From Mytilisepta virgata (lineage: Eukaryota > Mollusca > Bivalvia > Mytilida > Mytilidae): a DNA stretch of 64,000 nt. The notes under the pieces are model-generated. The model did no database searches and was not told the origin of the DNA. It saw only the letters and a program-made list of their open reading frames with translations. Both the position numbers and the translations under genes were made by a program. Position 1 is the stretch's first letter; each line of letters begins with the position of its first letter. Positions 36,482 through 48,759 of this stretch are shown here, one piece after another. The stretch lies in assembly GCA_028015205.1 (NCBI GenBank), contig CM051514.1:22150150-22214149 (forward strand), given 5' to 3'.

Positions 36482-37409
36482 GGCTCTCAAGAGCCTGTGT
36501 CGCTCACCTATATCTAATGTGATTCTGGAAATTATGTAAAATTATATAATGATTGAGACCAAGATTGGTTTAATTTGACACAGTATTTAAAATTAAAAAC
36601 AGGTCATCTTAGTGTAGTCTTACAATAGCTACTGAAGAAATCTTATCATTATTATTTTTGAATATGTGGTCAAGTTGTGACCATTCAGAATTTTTTTTAC
36701 AATTTTCTGATAGACTTCTAAACATCTTGGATGATGGATCGGCAACAAAGTAACAACACTTGGTCAGCACCTCATAAGGAAAAGTCATGCTATGTTTTGT
36801 TACATTCCATTCAGTGGTTCTCTAAAAGAAGTCATTTGTATGCATTTCCCATAGGGTCCAATGTTAAACTTAGTCCCCCGCTGGCGGCCATCTTGGATGA
36901 TGGATCGGCTACAAAGTAACAACACTTGGTTAGCACCTCATAAGGAACATTCATGCCAGATTTAGTTTCATTCCATTCAGTGGTTCTCTAAAAGAAGTCA
37001 TTTGTATGCATTTCACATAGGGTCCTATGTTAAACTAAGTTCCCCGCTGGCGGCCATCTTGGATGATGGATCAGCTACAAAGTAAAAACACTTGGTCAGC
37101 ACTTCATAAGGAATATTCATGCCATGTTTGGTTTCATTCCATTAAGTGGGTCACTAAAAGAAGTCATTTGTATGCATTTCCCATAGGGTTCTATGTTAAA
37201 CTAAGTCCCCCGCTGGCGGTCATCTTGGATTATGGATCGGCTACAAAGTAACAACACTTGGTCAGCACCTCATAAGGAACATTCATGCCATGTTTGGTTT
37301 CATTCCATTCAGTGGTTCTCTAGAAGTTCAAAATGTAAAATGTTAACGACGACGACGAACGCCAAGTGATGAGAAAAGCTCACTTGGCCCTTCAGGCCAG
37401 GTGAGCTAA
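36482..37409 (+). repeat. Dispersed repeat with 166-bp tandem units and hairpins at both ends
   Basis: The left end folds as AGGCTCTCAAGAGCCT and runs into TCGCTCACCT. The right end is a hairpin at 37377-37407 (AGCTCACTTGGCC against GGCCAGGTGAGCT) preceded by ACGACGACGACGAACGCC. In between a 166-bp unit is repeated about 3.6 times, with starts at 36731, 36897, 37063 and 37229. Non-coding. Confidence 0.8.
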
Positions 37410-40400
37410 AAATCATATTCTGATATTACTGGGACTGTTGTGGTGAAAAAGAGGGTTGTAAGAAAAGTATATTACAAAAGAATACACATAGAAGTGAAAG
37501 AGGTATAACATTGTAACAGGACTGTTTGATTTCACAACAATTTTTTTAGTACTAAGTTTATTAAATGTGGTAGTTCTACAACTACCTATCTATGCAAATC
37601 CCATGCAATAAAAGCCAAAAAAATTTTAAATATATAAAAAACGAACAGTCGATATAAGGAGTATGTATTTGGCCATAGCTGTGAAACAAGCATTTCTGAA
37701 TTTTGGATTTGGCAAATATTGAATCTCTATGTAGAAGTTTAATAATTTAATTTGCTTTCCCTAAAATATACAGAGATACTTGTTTCTTTTCTTTTTCATT
37801 ACCTCCATTTTTCTTATATCTTTAGTCATCTTTCTATAATTTTATAATTTCTCCCGAGTGACGTTTCCGGAAAAAACAATGGCCGTCATTGCAATGTTAA
37901 ATCCTCACAGACATTGGAAAAACTACACGGATTTCAGATATGGAGAAATTAATTGATGTGAAAAGTGAGTGGTTAGCCGTGGAATACGCTACGCTACATG
38001 GAAATATCCATCTAAAAACCTCCTTGCGAGTATTAAAAAAATAACACGATTCTTGGGGTGGCAGTTTTTGGAAATGCAGAGTATAGATCTACATGACATT
38101 GTTTACATATTTATTGACTTATGGCTATACGAGTATAAATACATACAATATAGATAATTCATCAGTTAAATTTATTGATTGATTTTTGCTTAACGTCCAG
38201 AGGCAAGTATTTCACGCTTCTTCAGGATGAGAATCAGTTCAATTTATCAAATAAGAAAATAAAGAGGGGTGGGACAGGACCAAATGGGAACTAATTTCAA
38301 CTACTACTGTAAAAGGAGGATTGTAGCAGCCATCAGCCTACTTTTTACGAATACTACAGAAGGAATCTTTAGGGAGCAGGGAGTGTGGCATTCTCTAAAC
38401 ACGTTAACGTCAGGGTATCCAAATCGCCCAGTGTACCCAGATCCGCGAGTAGGAAAATAAATATGCACTTTTCGTAACATTCGCAAGAAGACGCAACTTT
38501 TGGGTATAAAATGGAAATGATAAATTAATCAGATGATTGCAAAATATGGGTAAGAAGTTAGGATGAAACGGATCCGTCACTATCAAAGCTTTCAACTCTT
38601 TAAAATCCACTGTATTGCTAATAAATGTGTGGTCTTGGTGTTGAAACATTCATAGATCTATGTTCTCAAATTTATAACTTTACGTCTTCTCTAATGCCAG
38701 AAATATTAAGGATTTTCATTCTTGTTGGAACGTGCTTACTTCCGCCATTTTTGTTGTGACAACTTTAAATTCGATAACTTGCACATGCAAGTGCGATAAA
38801 ATGTAACGACTTACATTACGAGTAGTTCCCCTTACAACACAAAACATCGTCAGGAATATTAACTGTATTGCATTTGTAAATGTATAAAATGCATTTTCTC
38901 TGCAAATAACGATTGGGGATATATATTAGATATAAATTCTTTGATACCAATTTCGATGCACAAGATGTGCACATTTCATCTATTTACGACTCAATATGAG
39001 GACATGTTTTGGGGTCATTAAACATAGACATTTTTTTCTTTGGTCATTGTTGGTTCACGTTATCTTATATTGGACAAATGTTATATATTAGATAGTTTGA
39101 AAAAAACAATAACATATAGTCTTAAGGCATTTAACATATTCTTGCTAAGATAGTTAAATTTTATGTTAATATGTGCCGTACCTATACCCTGTAAGACACA
39201 AGGCAAGATAGACAGAAATTTACAAAATTGTACAATCGCTCGACTCTGATACATTTTACCCACTTTACTTTCATGTATCACCTCAACTTAATTTTTAAAT
39301 CCTTTCCCTTTTGCGTCCTTTTGCGTTTTGTTAATTTTATAGCTCATTTATCAAGCAATTTCAAATAAAATGAAAAAAGAATAGATGAAATAAAACAGAA
39401 CAGCTAAAAAAAATAACAATAAAGTTAAATAAAAAAAAGGGGACATCCATGCCCGAAAAATCTTTAATCCACCTTTAAACAATCGCACAGTTGATGTGAT
39501 CGAAAACAAAAATTGAATACAATTGTAGACACATACATAAAGCTCATTTTTGTTATATTTTTTGTTTAGTTTATTATACGTTTTTCTTAGTTATACATGT
39601 ATCCTTGTTGTGTTTGTTTGCTGTGCTTTGTCTTTTCCCTGGACTTCGAATTTGTAGACCCCCCCCCTCCCTTGTTTTGTCTCTTCGGTATTCTTTTGTC
39701 TATACAATGTATTTGGCTCCTTTGCCTATATTTCAAAAACAGTAAAGGCTTCAAAAATGTTTTGTCCTTACTGCGAGCTTTGATAAAATATATATCTGAA
39801 ATGTCTTACCTAAAACTAATATCGTCTATGGCGGTCATCTTGTGTCATCTGATAAAATTTTGAAATTGGACCAACTAAGGACTGTTCCACCAAACTTTGG
39901 TCTCAATGGCCAAATAGTTTCAGAGAAGATTTTATACATTTTTTCAGACTTTATTTTTGGTCATCAGTCTGTGTTCCAAGCACCGTCATGACCATTCTAG
40001 CAGTATGTGGTGCCACTATATCATGTGATTCCCTATAAGATTAAACTAAGGACAGACGACAACTACGAGAAGCAGATAAATATAGTCCCTTTTACCATTT
40101 GTATTTCCAAAACTGTAAAATATATATGTAGGAACAATACTGAAAGCATTCGTCAAAATGAATTATAATAATATATTCCAATTTAATCAAATCGACTGCA
40201 AAGTCAAAATGTTACGTATCGTGTATTTTAAAACACTGGTGCTGGCCTTGGTACTATAATTCACCCTACATATATTTTCAGATCTGATCGGGAGTTGATT
40301 TGGAAAGTTGTAATCAACAAAATAATTTGTAAACAAATAAATAAAACCAGTCATCAATTTTAAAAAAAAATGGATCGAAGCACTGCTTTTTTCTTACTTT

Positions 40401-42046
40401 TGATCAAAGGAAAAATTCAGTGATATTTTACATTTAAACAAGCAATATGATGCTGCCCCTAAACAGGAGGTAGGGATAAAAAAAACAGTTTTGACCCGTA
40501 TGCATACGAATAATTCTAGTAAGATTCCCATAAATGATTTTAAACCCAAAAAGTTTATTTTTAAGGTTTGGAAAATAAATTTACTCTTAGTACTCCTGTA
40601 TTGAAAAGATTAGAAGTACCGGTACTATAAAAATAGACACTGACCATCAACCAGACAAATCTTTTAGTCAATGGAAAGAAAACTATAAAATGTAACACTT
40701 AAGATCCGTTACAGAACAATACGAGAAACTGACTTTGGTTAAAATTTCCAAAATTCGATTTTTCATCAACTTTCTCCTTATGGAAAATTTAAAACCGACT
40801 GTAAATTTGAGCTTTACATAATAAACAATAATTTCACTTGTAGGAAATTATTATCAAAATTTAGACTAAGTGACTGACCACTAGGTATTGAAGTTGGCAG
40901 TTATATGAACATTCCCAGAGAACAAAGATTATGCAAAAAATGGTAAAGTTGTACATGATTAAAATTCACCTTTGCGCCCGAAATTTTTGGCTCTTTTAGA
41001 AGACCAAGTTCCATCATTTCAAGACATGAATTGTACAAATAAATTACTTTTCAGTCATTCTCAGTCCCGCTCCCGGGTCTTTAGGGCTGAGGGCCTAAAT
41101 TGGACCGCTGTCAGACAGTTCATGACATATATTATGTACAAATTATACTGTGTTCAGTTTTCTGTACGGTATATGTTGTATTATGTCTACTTGTTATATT
41201 GCTTGACCCTTAGGTGTAATTTTGCAATAAAGTTTATTATTTTCGAAATAAAATTTTTTAGTAAGTTAAAGGAATAAAAAAGACAATAATTCCCAGGTTT
41301 TAAGTTTAGGAATTTTTTGTCTCTTTTTCATAAAGTAACCACGAAATTCTGAGTAAGAAAAAAAACCACCAAAAAAAAAAAAAAACAAACAAAGAAACAA
41401 CAAATAAAAATAAAACCGGCAAAATTATATTTCATTAAAAAAATTCCATGTTTAAACAATTAATTTATTCTTCATCAAATTGAACAAAATATCATCAAAC
41501 GTTTATCGCATATAAAGAGTAAAATTCCTAATCTTTTCGATGAGGGTGGGTGAAAGTTCCACGTGACTTAGTTTTTTACTTTCACTTTCGTTTGCAAGGG
41601 AGACAACTATTATATATGAGTCTATCCATCTGCTAATTTTGAAAAAAATGAGGGTTAATGTGGCAAAACATCAACCAAAAGTCGAAAATTATTTAAAACA
41701 CCAATGTACGCTGTATTATACAGCATAGTTCAGTTTAACAGGACGCAGATTACTGACTGGGCGATTTGGGTTCCTTCCACGTCATTCCAGATATGGTAAC
41801 GACACGTCGATCTAGGTGTCTGCTATAAATAGTTACTAAGTTTACATGTATAAAATTTATGCGTGGAGAACAACCGACTTGTCTATTTGTCAGATAAAAA
41901 TTATTGATAATTTTGTAATGCAAGTTTTTGTGGCAGTTGAAAAACCCTCTTCGGACTGGGCGATTTGGGTACCCCGACGTTACCCACAATAATCCGCGGT
42001 CAGGCTTTCATATGAAATCACATAAATGTTTGTTTTATACACTACT
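37410..42046. other. Non-coding with repeat scraps
   Basis: No gene supported. A fragment at about 39830-39965 matches the repeat family at 31.2-32.7 kb. The phrase ACTGGGCGATTTGG occurs at 41756 and 41957 and inverted near 38418, pointing to another dispersed family. A stretch near 38170 (GCTTAACGTCCAGAGGCAA) resembles the SINE tail at 5.15 kb. Confidence 0.45.
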
Positions 42047-42540
42047 CGGGGGGGGGGGGGGTCACTCAATATGGTTTTTGGTAGGGGTGAGCAGCTGGCA
42101 CACCAGGACCCCCACCCTTATCATATATTAAAAATCTCAAAAATGTATACCTTATTCCATATTTTTAGCAGAAAAGTATACCTAATCCTATATTTATGCC
42201 GAAAAGTATACCTTTTCATATAAATTGGATCAAAACAATTATAATGAACCGAAATTCTTTATTTTCAAGAAAAACAATGTTTGATTTATACTGCAATGAT
42301 TGATTATACACATAAACTGTCAGACTGAATGATATTTTATTTAGATGCAACATATTGACCTTATCACATAATCCCATCAGTGATTCCTATCCTTATCGCA
42401 TATTTTCATCTCAATTGTATGGAACTCCATAGCTGCCTTATATGGTACTTCTTCATTATATGATGGTACTTTTTCTTTATATGATGGTACTTCTTCATTA
42501 TATGATGGTACTTTTTCTTTTTTCTTGCCGCTCCCACCCA
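42047..42540 (+). repeat. Dispersed repeat ending in a TATATGATGGTACTT minisatellite
   Basis: It starts with a G run and GTCACTCAATATGG, contains ATACCTTTTCATATA-like words, and ends with about four copies of a 19-bp unit (ATTATATGATGGTACTTCT). An inverted relative lies at 47745-48050. Confidence 0.6.
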
Positions 42541-43061
42541 GCGACAAGAAAAAACAAAATGAAAAAGAGGGACAAGTGAGAGATCTAATTTTAATTAGAT
42601 TGCTGACAGGTTATGTACAACTGTCAGCGCGTGAGTTCAGTCCCCGATATCAGTGTATACTAAAATGAAAAAAAGGGGCTCTAAAGTTGACGAAGCGACA
42701 GTCAACAGATGAGGGTCCAGTCTGGGAACAAACTGATGTCAGAATCATACTTTCAGATTTTGGGAAACAACTTTTTATATTATCTCACATCTCGACAGTT
42801 AAATTTTCACATAAACAATCGGTAAACCTCGGGTTTTAACTGTTTGTGTACTTGTTACGCCTAGTGATCAGTTTAAAAAGTTTTATATTTGATATAAAAT
42901 GAAATTCTTAACAAATATTAACTCCAACCAGGTAAAACATGCTGGTTCCAAGTTCGGAAAAAAGGAAATGTTTGATACATTTACAATTAATATACATTGT
43001 ATAGCAAAGTTCATTAACTTTAATAAAAATTAACGCAAATGAATACATTACTTATTGGCAC

Positions 43062-43446
43062 AATACGCAAGATTCTAATTACAGTACGGAACAAATTTCC
43101 GTCAAAAATTCTGGAATTACGCAACTGACGTCATCAAAATGAACTGTTATCTGGGCAACTGTATCCCGTTCATAATGTAAACAATAAAGTAGGTGAGGAA
43201 TTAATCTGATTATGATCTCAGCGTCTTTTGGACAATAGACTACATTGGTCGCTAATTTATGATCTTTACTCCATGTATTCCGTGTCAATCCATTCATCAA
43301 AAACATTCGCATCTGCATGTAAGGAAGATAAAGATATCCCCGTTTGCTCTCTTTGTGACGCTCAATGGCATTCCCAAGTGACGTCACTTATATACAGAAC
43401 CGATGACGGAAAAATGTAATTGTTAGTAATTAGAATCTTGCGTATT
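43062..43446. mobile_element. MITE with perfect 21-bp inverted repeats
   Basis: AATACGCAAGATTCTAATTA at 43062 is exactly mirrored by TAATTAGAATCTTGCGTATT ending at 43446 (21 bp including one more base). The similarity continues weakly inward (TTTCCGTCA). The interior has an open frame on the minus strand (102 codons) without recognisable motifs, which I do not call as a gene. The target duplication is unclear. Confidence 0.7.
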
Positions 43447-43499
43447 TAACTACATAATTCTTAAAATAAATTGGGGCAATAGAGTTGCGGCGCAAAAGG

Positions 43500-44171
43500 A
43501 GATCGCCTGACTGACACCTACTACCCAAGACCAAGCCACATGTATGCAAAGTCACCTGCCAGACTGACATGCACTACCCAAGACCAAGCTACATTTGTAC
43601 ATACCAAATATTATGGACCTACGACTTATACAATGTAGTTCAAATCTTGAGAAAATTAACGTGGCATTAGACCGTGAAATTGAGGTCAAGGACAAAAGTC
43701 ACCACATGTACTACCTAAAACCAAGCTGCATACCAAAATCACTGACCTACCACTTATATCTTAAGTTCCATAAAATTCCTTAGGGAATACAATATTAAAA
43801 TACATGTTGTACCTGTTTCATAATGACATGTTTCGGGCAGTTGCCCTTTCTACTTTTACCACTTGTAGATGAGAAATGGATCTAATATAATCTAAGAAAC
43901 TTAACATGGTCACTGGACCATGCAATTGAGGTCAAGGTTACATGATTTTGTAGCAATTTATTAGTACTACCTATACCACTGGACCAAATATGATGTGCCT
44001 ACATCAAAGGGTTTTCAAAATAACTTTGTCAGGGATGTAATGGTATTTAGTAAAAGTTTACGCTGCCGCTGAATTCGCCGCTGGACATGTTGTCATATAT
44101 GATCACATTGCAAGCCTACATGCATGACATGTATGTCTCGCTTTCCGTGCCTTTTGGGGCTGGCGAGACAA
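43500..44171 (+). repeat. Dispersed repeat with terminal hairpin
   Basis: Two degenerate units around CCAAGACCAAGC...GAGGTCAAGG are followed by CGCTGCCGCTGAATTCGCCG. The closing stem TGTCTCGC/GCGAGACA with a 21-nt loop lies at 44134-44170 and is followed by AAAAA. Non-coding. Confidence 0.55.
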
Positions 44172-46761
44172 AAACCATAAAAAGACAACAGGTACAAGCA
44201 ACTACTGTATTATTCCCAAATGAAATCGGTTAGACATTTACAATTTAACGACTGATATGTACATGTAATGGATGAGGGTCTATATATATTAATCAGAAAT
44301 AAACTTCCTTTATCTTATATCCTCGTGCTACACACTTAGAGATTAGTTCTAATACATGTACAAGAAACACCAAAAATACATGTTGTACTTATAAATTTGT
44401 TACTTTTTGTAGAATTCATTGTCTCATTGCACATGTATGTAGCTTGTTTAATACTGCAATAAGCCCAGAAAGGTTATGATTTATGAAGAAATTCTAGAAA
44501 TACTTCCAACATATATGGATGGGCAGATTTTTTTTTCTGTTTTTTAGTAAGAAAAGTTTTAGGGTGGCCATTTAGTCTTTGACAGGAATCAAACATTTTT
44601 TTTTATTTGGCCTTAAAAAGAAAAATGTACACTTACATTTTTGTAGACCTGCCCCTTGACCCTTTGTTTTTTTTCTTGCTTTCACTACGTTAAAAAAAAA
44701 TAAAGTTTAATATATTTACTTCACCATAAAACTGTACTAAGGTCTTTGTTAAATCCTCATCTTTAATTGTACATTTTTCATCAAATGATGTTACCAGTAT
44801 ATCATTACGATCTACAATAATAAAGTTACTGTCATCTGAGGTACTACATGTACATATATTTTCCTCTCCACAACAAACATTTCCCTGTCTGCTACCTGCC
44901 CTTGACAATTGCTGATTGTAGAAATCTTAATATTTCTACAGGATCTGTAATGTCTTGATTAATACAGTCTTGTATTGCATTCAAAATTGGTGACCTTTTT
45001 TCATCAGTCTCTGGACTTGCTATACTTGTTCCCTCTTTTTCTGAAGTACATATACTGGCAGTGTCTGATTTTACAATATCTTGATTTATTTCAAGTTTGT
45101 CTTCCTCAGCATTCAAGAAACAATCTATTTGTGGAGTCTTTTCAACTATAACGGAATGTGTGTTTTCCTTTTTGGATGAATTGCCTTGTATACGTATATC
45201 TTGTATACCTTCACATACACTAGTGGATGGTGTAGGGTCAACAATAACACATATTTCATCAGTTTTAGTTTTTATACAGGACTGTACCTGTGGTGCTGCA
45301 TCATGAACATATATAATTGCATCATTGACTGATATTGTTATTTTTTAAATCACTCTTGTTTTTTTTAATTATTTACTGGACTGTTTAATCCAGGATCTGG
45401 TAGCTCTTCCCAAATCTGTGTCATTCTCAATTATTTGGTTACACATGCATGATTCAATGTGACTTCTGAGTTCCCTGATGGAAAGTCTGCAAACAATTTT
45501 AGCATTTCATTTTCTCAGAGTTAGATCCTGAAATGTTTTAAGAAATCTTTTAAGTGCCAAGGTTTTTCTGAATTGGCCTAGCATACAACTTAGCTTGATA
45601 ACCCGTGAATGCCTTCAGGCTTTTAACAGACCAGTCACATTCTATCAAAGTAAGAGTCCTGGAATTCTGCCGACACTGTAAAAGTTCAAATCCGCCACAG
45701 TTTTGTAGTTGTGGAAATCCCTTGGAATCTGTTGCCAGTGTATCAGAAGAATCTAAGCCTGCTATTTTGTGTAAAACGTCAGCCTCTGTATCCTCACTAC
45801 AAAACTGAATTTTCTTGGGACCTAAACCAGCACCAACAAGTTTCTCTTTTTCCAATGGGGTTGGAAGACACTTAGCATCCTTTTCTGATAGACAAACCAC
45901 TGTAACAGTCCATGTTTTAGATTTTGACTTTTTCTTTTTCTGATGCTGACCATCAGCGTCTCCACTAAATTTTCGTTTCTGCGAGTTTTTGGAAGACTTT
46001 TTCCCTCTGCCAAATAATAAATTGCGTTGTTGTACTAAATTTACCAGTGAAGAACTAGATGGGGTATTTTCAACAGAATCTCCCTCAGCCTGACTAGTCT
46101 TGTCTGTAGTGTCATTGCCATGGGCGCACGTCTGAAGCTCTGACCGAACTCTGTTGTGAAGCCTTGCCTTTTCTCCAATTGTCGTCACACCAAGTCTTCG
46201 TAACTGCTCATCCGTCAGGCGCATGTAGACATCGATGTCTACATGCTCCTCCTCAAAATTCGGAATTAAATGATTCCTGTAATATTTTATTCATTGTTTG
46301 CGCCATTTTTGTTTTTGCAGCAACGAAATATGCAAATCGAGTTCCGACGATATCCGGAATAAACGGGCTGCTTTTTAACTTTGTCAGGGACGTAATGTAC
46401 GATTTCTATCAACATTATTTATTTTACTGGGATCGGTTAATGATTAGGTACTTCCGAATTTATTTGAAATTCGGTCATAAAAATAAAAAAAAATCCACCC
46501 TAATTTTCATTGTAAAATGTCTATTTTTTTCTAGTCGGATGTCTGTGTTTTTTTAAATAATTTTGAAACGATGAAGCCATAGACTTACATAATAAATCTA
46601 TGATGAAATTACTTTCTTAAGAATTTTTTATCGTATTGCAAAGTTCATAAATTTATCTACAAAATGATATAGTTTTTAACACTGAAGATGTTGATTTTAA
46701 TACTTTAAAATTCATTTGAAAGTCAACAAAATTTGTTTTCATATTTTATTTTTAACCCATA

Positions 46762-46787
46762 GCAGGGACGTATATATACGTCCCTGC
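46762..46787. repeat. 26-bp perfect palindrome
   Basis: GCAGGGACGTATA and its exact complement meet without a spacer. A related end, CAGGGCTACGTCCCTG, lies at about 47655-47670, so these may be the two termini of a roughly 0.9-kb element. Non-coding between them. Confidence 0.7.
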
Positions 46788-47744
46788 CAATAGCATTTAA
46801 AAAAAATATCCTAAAATTTCATACACAACCTATCTAAAACCATGCTAAAACTGTATTCATTTAGTTGTCAAACATCGTAAATTACATAACACAAATGAAA
46901 CTTTTACCTGGTGGACCAAGGTGAGCTCACATCCCGCAGGTACACACAGCGGGAGGGGGCAATTCACTTTTAAGGCCAAAGACTTCTCTCACGGGTTGTA
47001 TGTTACAATTCAAACATGCATTTTCAATCAAAACATTTCAAGCATTATATATTTTTTTATCAAACGGGATTAATCAAATAAAATTACATTTAACTGAATT
47101 CAAGTAAACGGAAGTTTTTCATTTAAGTATTTTTTTAAAGATACACATAAAACCATATGTCTCTGTTTTTATGTATAGATACAGCAACGTTTTCATTCCT
47201 GAAATAGTTTTTAAATCATAAGTAAATTAAGACATAACTGATATTTTTAAAATACATGTAGCTATTTTAAGCCAGTTACCAAGGCCAATATTTTTGGTAA
47301 ACGGTCTTTGTTAATGCATAGTAACAAACGACATAATAAACACGTTGAAAACCAATATCGCAGACTATGCGAAGAAACTGTTTTCTAGTATAGCACGATA
47401 CATAGAGTGGTTTTCTTCGCCCTTAATCGAGTCTTTTCTTGAGGTCATTTCTTGGCGAATTTTTATGTAACTGATCTCAAAAGACGAAGAAATTAATACT
47501 TTAACTTTATTTGTTTGTTTGCCTGCAATTTTTATTCATATAAGGTTTATGCGTTCGCACTATTTAAAGACAAACTGAATTATGTTCGACTGTATAAGTC
47601 GAAATATCATTATAGTGGAATCAACGATGACGATTTTCGTCTTGTAGTTTAAACAGGGCTACGTCCCTGGTTTAAATTAACGATCCAAACAAAAACTATG
47701 AGTACAATATATTGAATTCCGCGTCTTTTGACTTCGTAGAATTT

Positions 47745-48050
47745 TCCAGAAAAAGTACCATCACATAAAGAAAAAGTACCATCATATAATGACAAAATAC
47801 CATCATATAATAAAGAAGTACCATCATATAATGACAAAATACCATCATATAATGAAAAAGTACCATCATATAATAAAGAAGTACCATCATATAATGACAA
47901 AGTACCATCATATAAAGAAAAAGTACCATCATATAATGAAGAAGTACCATATAATTGCATACCCTTATTATATATTACGAAGCGTGAAAAAGGTACCTAT
48001 TCCAGCGGCTCATCCCTACCTCATCATATATTGGAAGTGACCCCCACTCT
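47745..48050 (-). repeat. Minisatellite and repeat arm, inverted relative of 42047-42540
   Basis: From 47756 to 47950 the 19-bp unit AAGTACCATCATATAATGA is repeated about ten times with A/G-rich variation. It is followed by sequence matching the complement of the G-run/GTCACTT repeat start. The repetitive frames it generates on both strands are not genes. Confidence 0.75.
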
Positions 48051-48256
48051 TAAATACACTATGCAACAAGCGTTACTTTTTAGGGTCATCATTGATATAT
48101 TTGCAAATTTAATAGAAACTGACTACAAACTTTCTTCTAAGAATTATTACATGAACGACAAATATTTAAAACATCGTTTAATTAGTTTATATAACTATTC
48201 TTATAAATTAAAATATTGTTATGTTTGTCCCACGCATTGTAGAAATACCTTCGTAC

Positions 48257-48705
48257 TGTGGTGGTAGACGGTTTGTCCCCCCTTTTTTTTATTTGTATAG
48301 TACAACGGCTGTCCCTTTCCCTTTCTAAATTGTCCCTTTCCATACGTTGTACTTTCACCGGGTCACTTCCGCTTTGTCCCGGTCCCGGTCGGGTCTCTCT
48401 TGGGTATAAAAACGCTGGTCCCGGTCAGACCGGTACTCCCTCCCCGGCCATAGCAGACGACACTACAGTAGATTCCAATCCAGTTCATCATACCTAATCA
48501 TTTTTCGGACTTCATTATACTTATTTTAGTACACAGATCTTTCTTGGTAAGATATCCGTCTACCCATAAGGATATAATTGTATTAATTACTATATATATA
48601 AACCATAATAAATCATCTTAATTTGCAGAATCACTTTATTTCATAAAACATGTAACCATATCCGAGAACCAGGAAATTCACGGGGGAATTATAACTCCCG
48701 TTACA
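48257..48705 (+). repeat. 5' LTR of element B
   Basis: TGTGG...TTACA. The TATA box TATAAAAA is at 48405-48412 within GC-rich CCGGTCCCGGTC-type repeats, and AATAAA is at 48607-48612. A splice donor, TTCTTG/GTAAGA, follows base 48546, downstream of the expected start. Confidence 0.95.
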
Positions 48706-48706
48706 T

Positions 48707-48721
48707 TGGGGGCTCGTCCGG
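48707..48721 (+). promoter_or_regulatory. Primer-binding site, tRNA-Pro
   Basis: TGGGGGCTCGTCCGG, one base after the LTR, matches the tRNA-Pro primer site used by gammaretroviruses over 15 bases. Confidence 0.8.
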
Positions 48722-48759
48722 AGGATTTTGGTTAATTTTATTGGAAACGAAAGCTATTT

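Noticed and set aside
36731..37251. Two 62-codon frames that look like paralogous small proteins
   Set aside because: They lie 332 bp apart, exactly two 166-bp tandem units, and are translations of the repeat.
43079..43387. 102-codon minus-strand frame inside a MITE considered as a gene
   Set aside because: No recognisable motif, no polyadenylation or splice signals, and it is confined between inverted repeats; reported only as an observation.
47756..47950. Direct repeats resembling a CRISPR array
   Set aside because: There are no unique spacers between units, no cas genes, and the genome is eukaryotic.
47649..48040. Long repetitive reading frames on both strands (LYDGTFSLYDGT-like and YHHIMTK-like)
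   Set aside because: They are translations of the 19-bp minisatellite at 47756-47950; every frame is open because the unit lacks stops.
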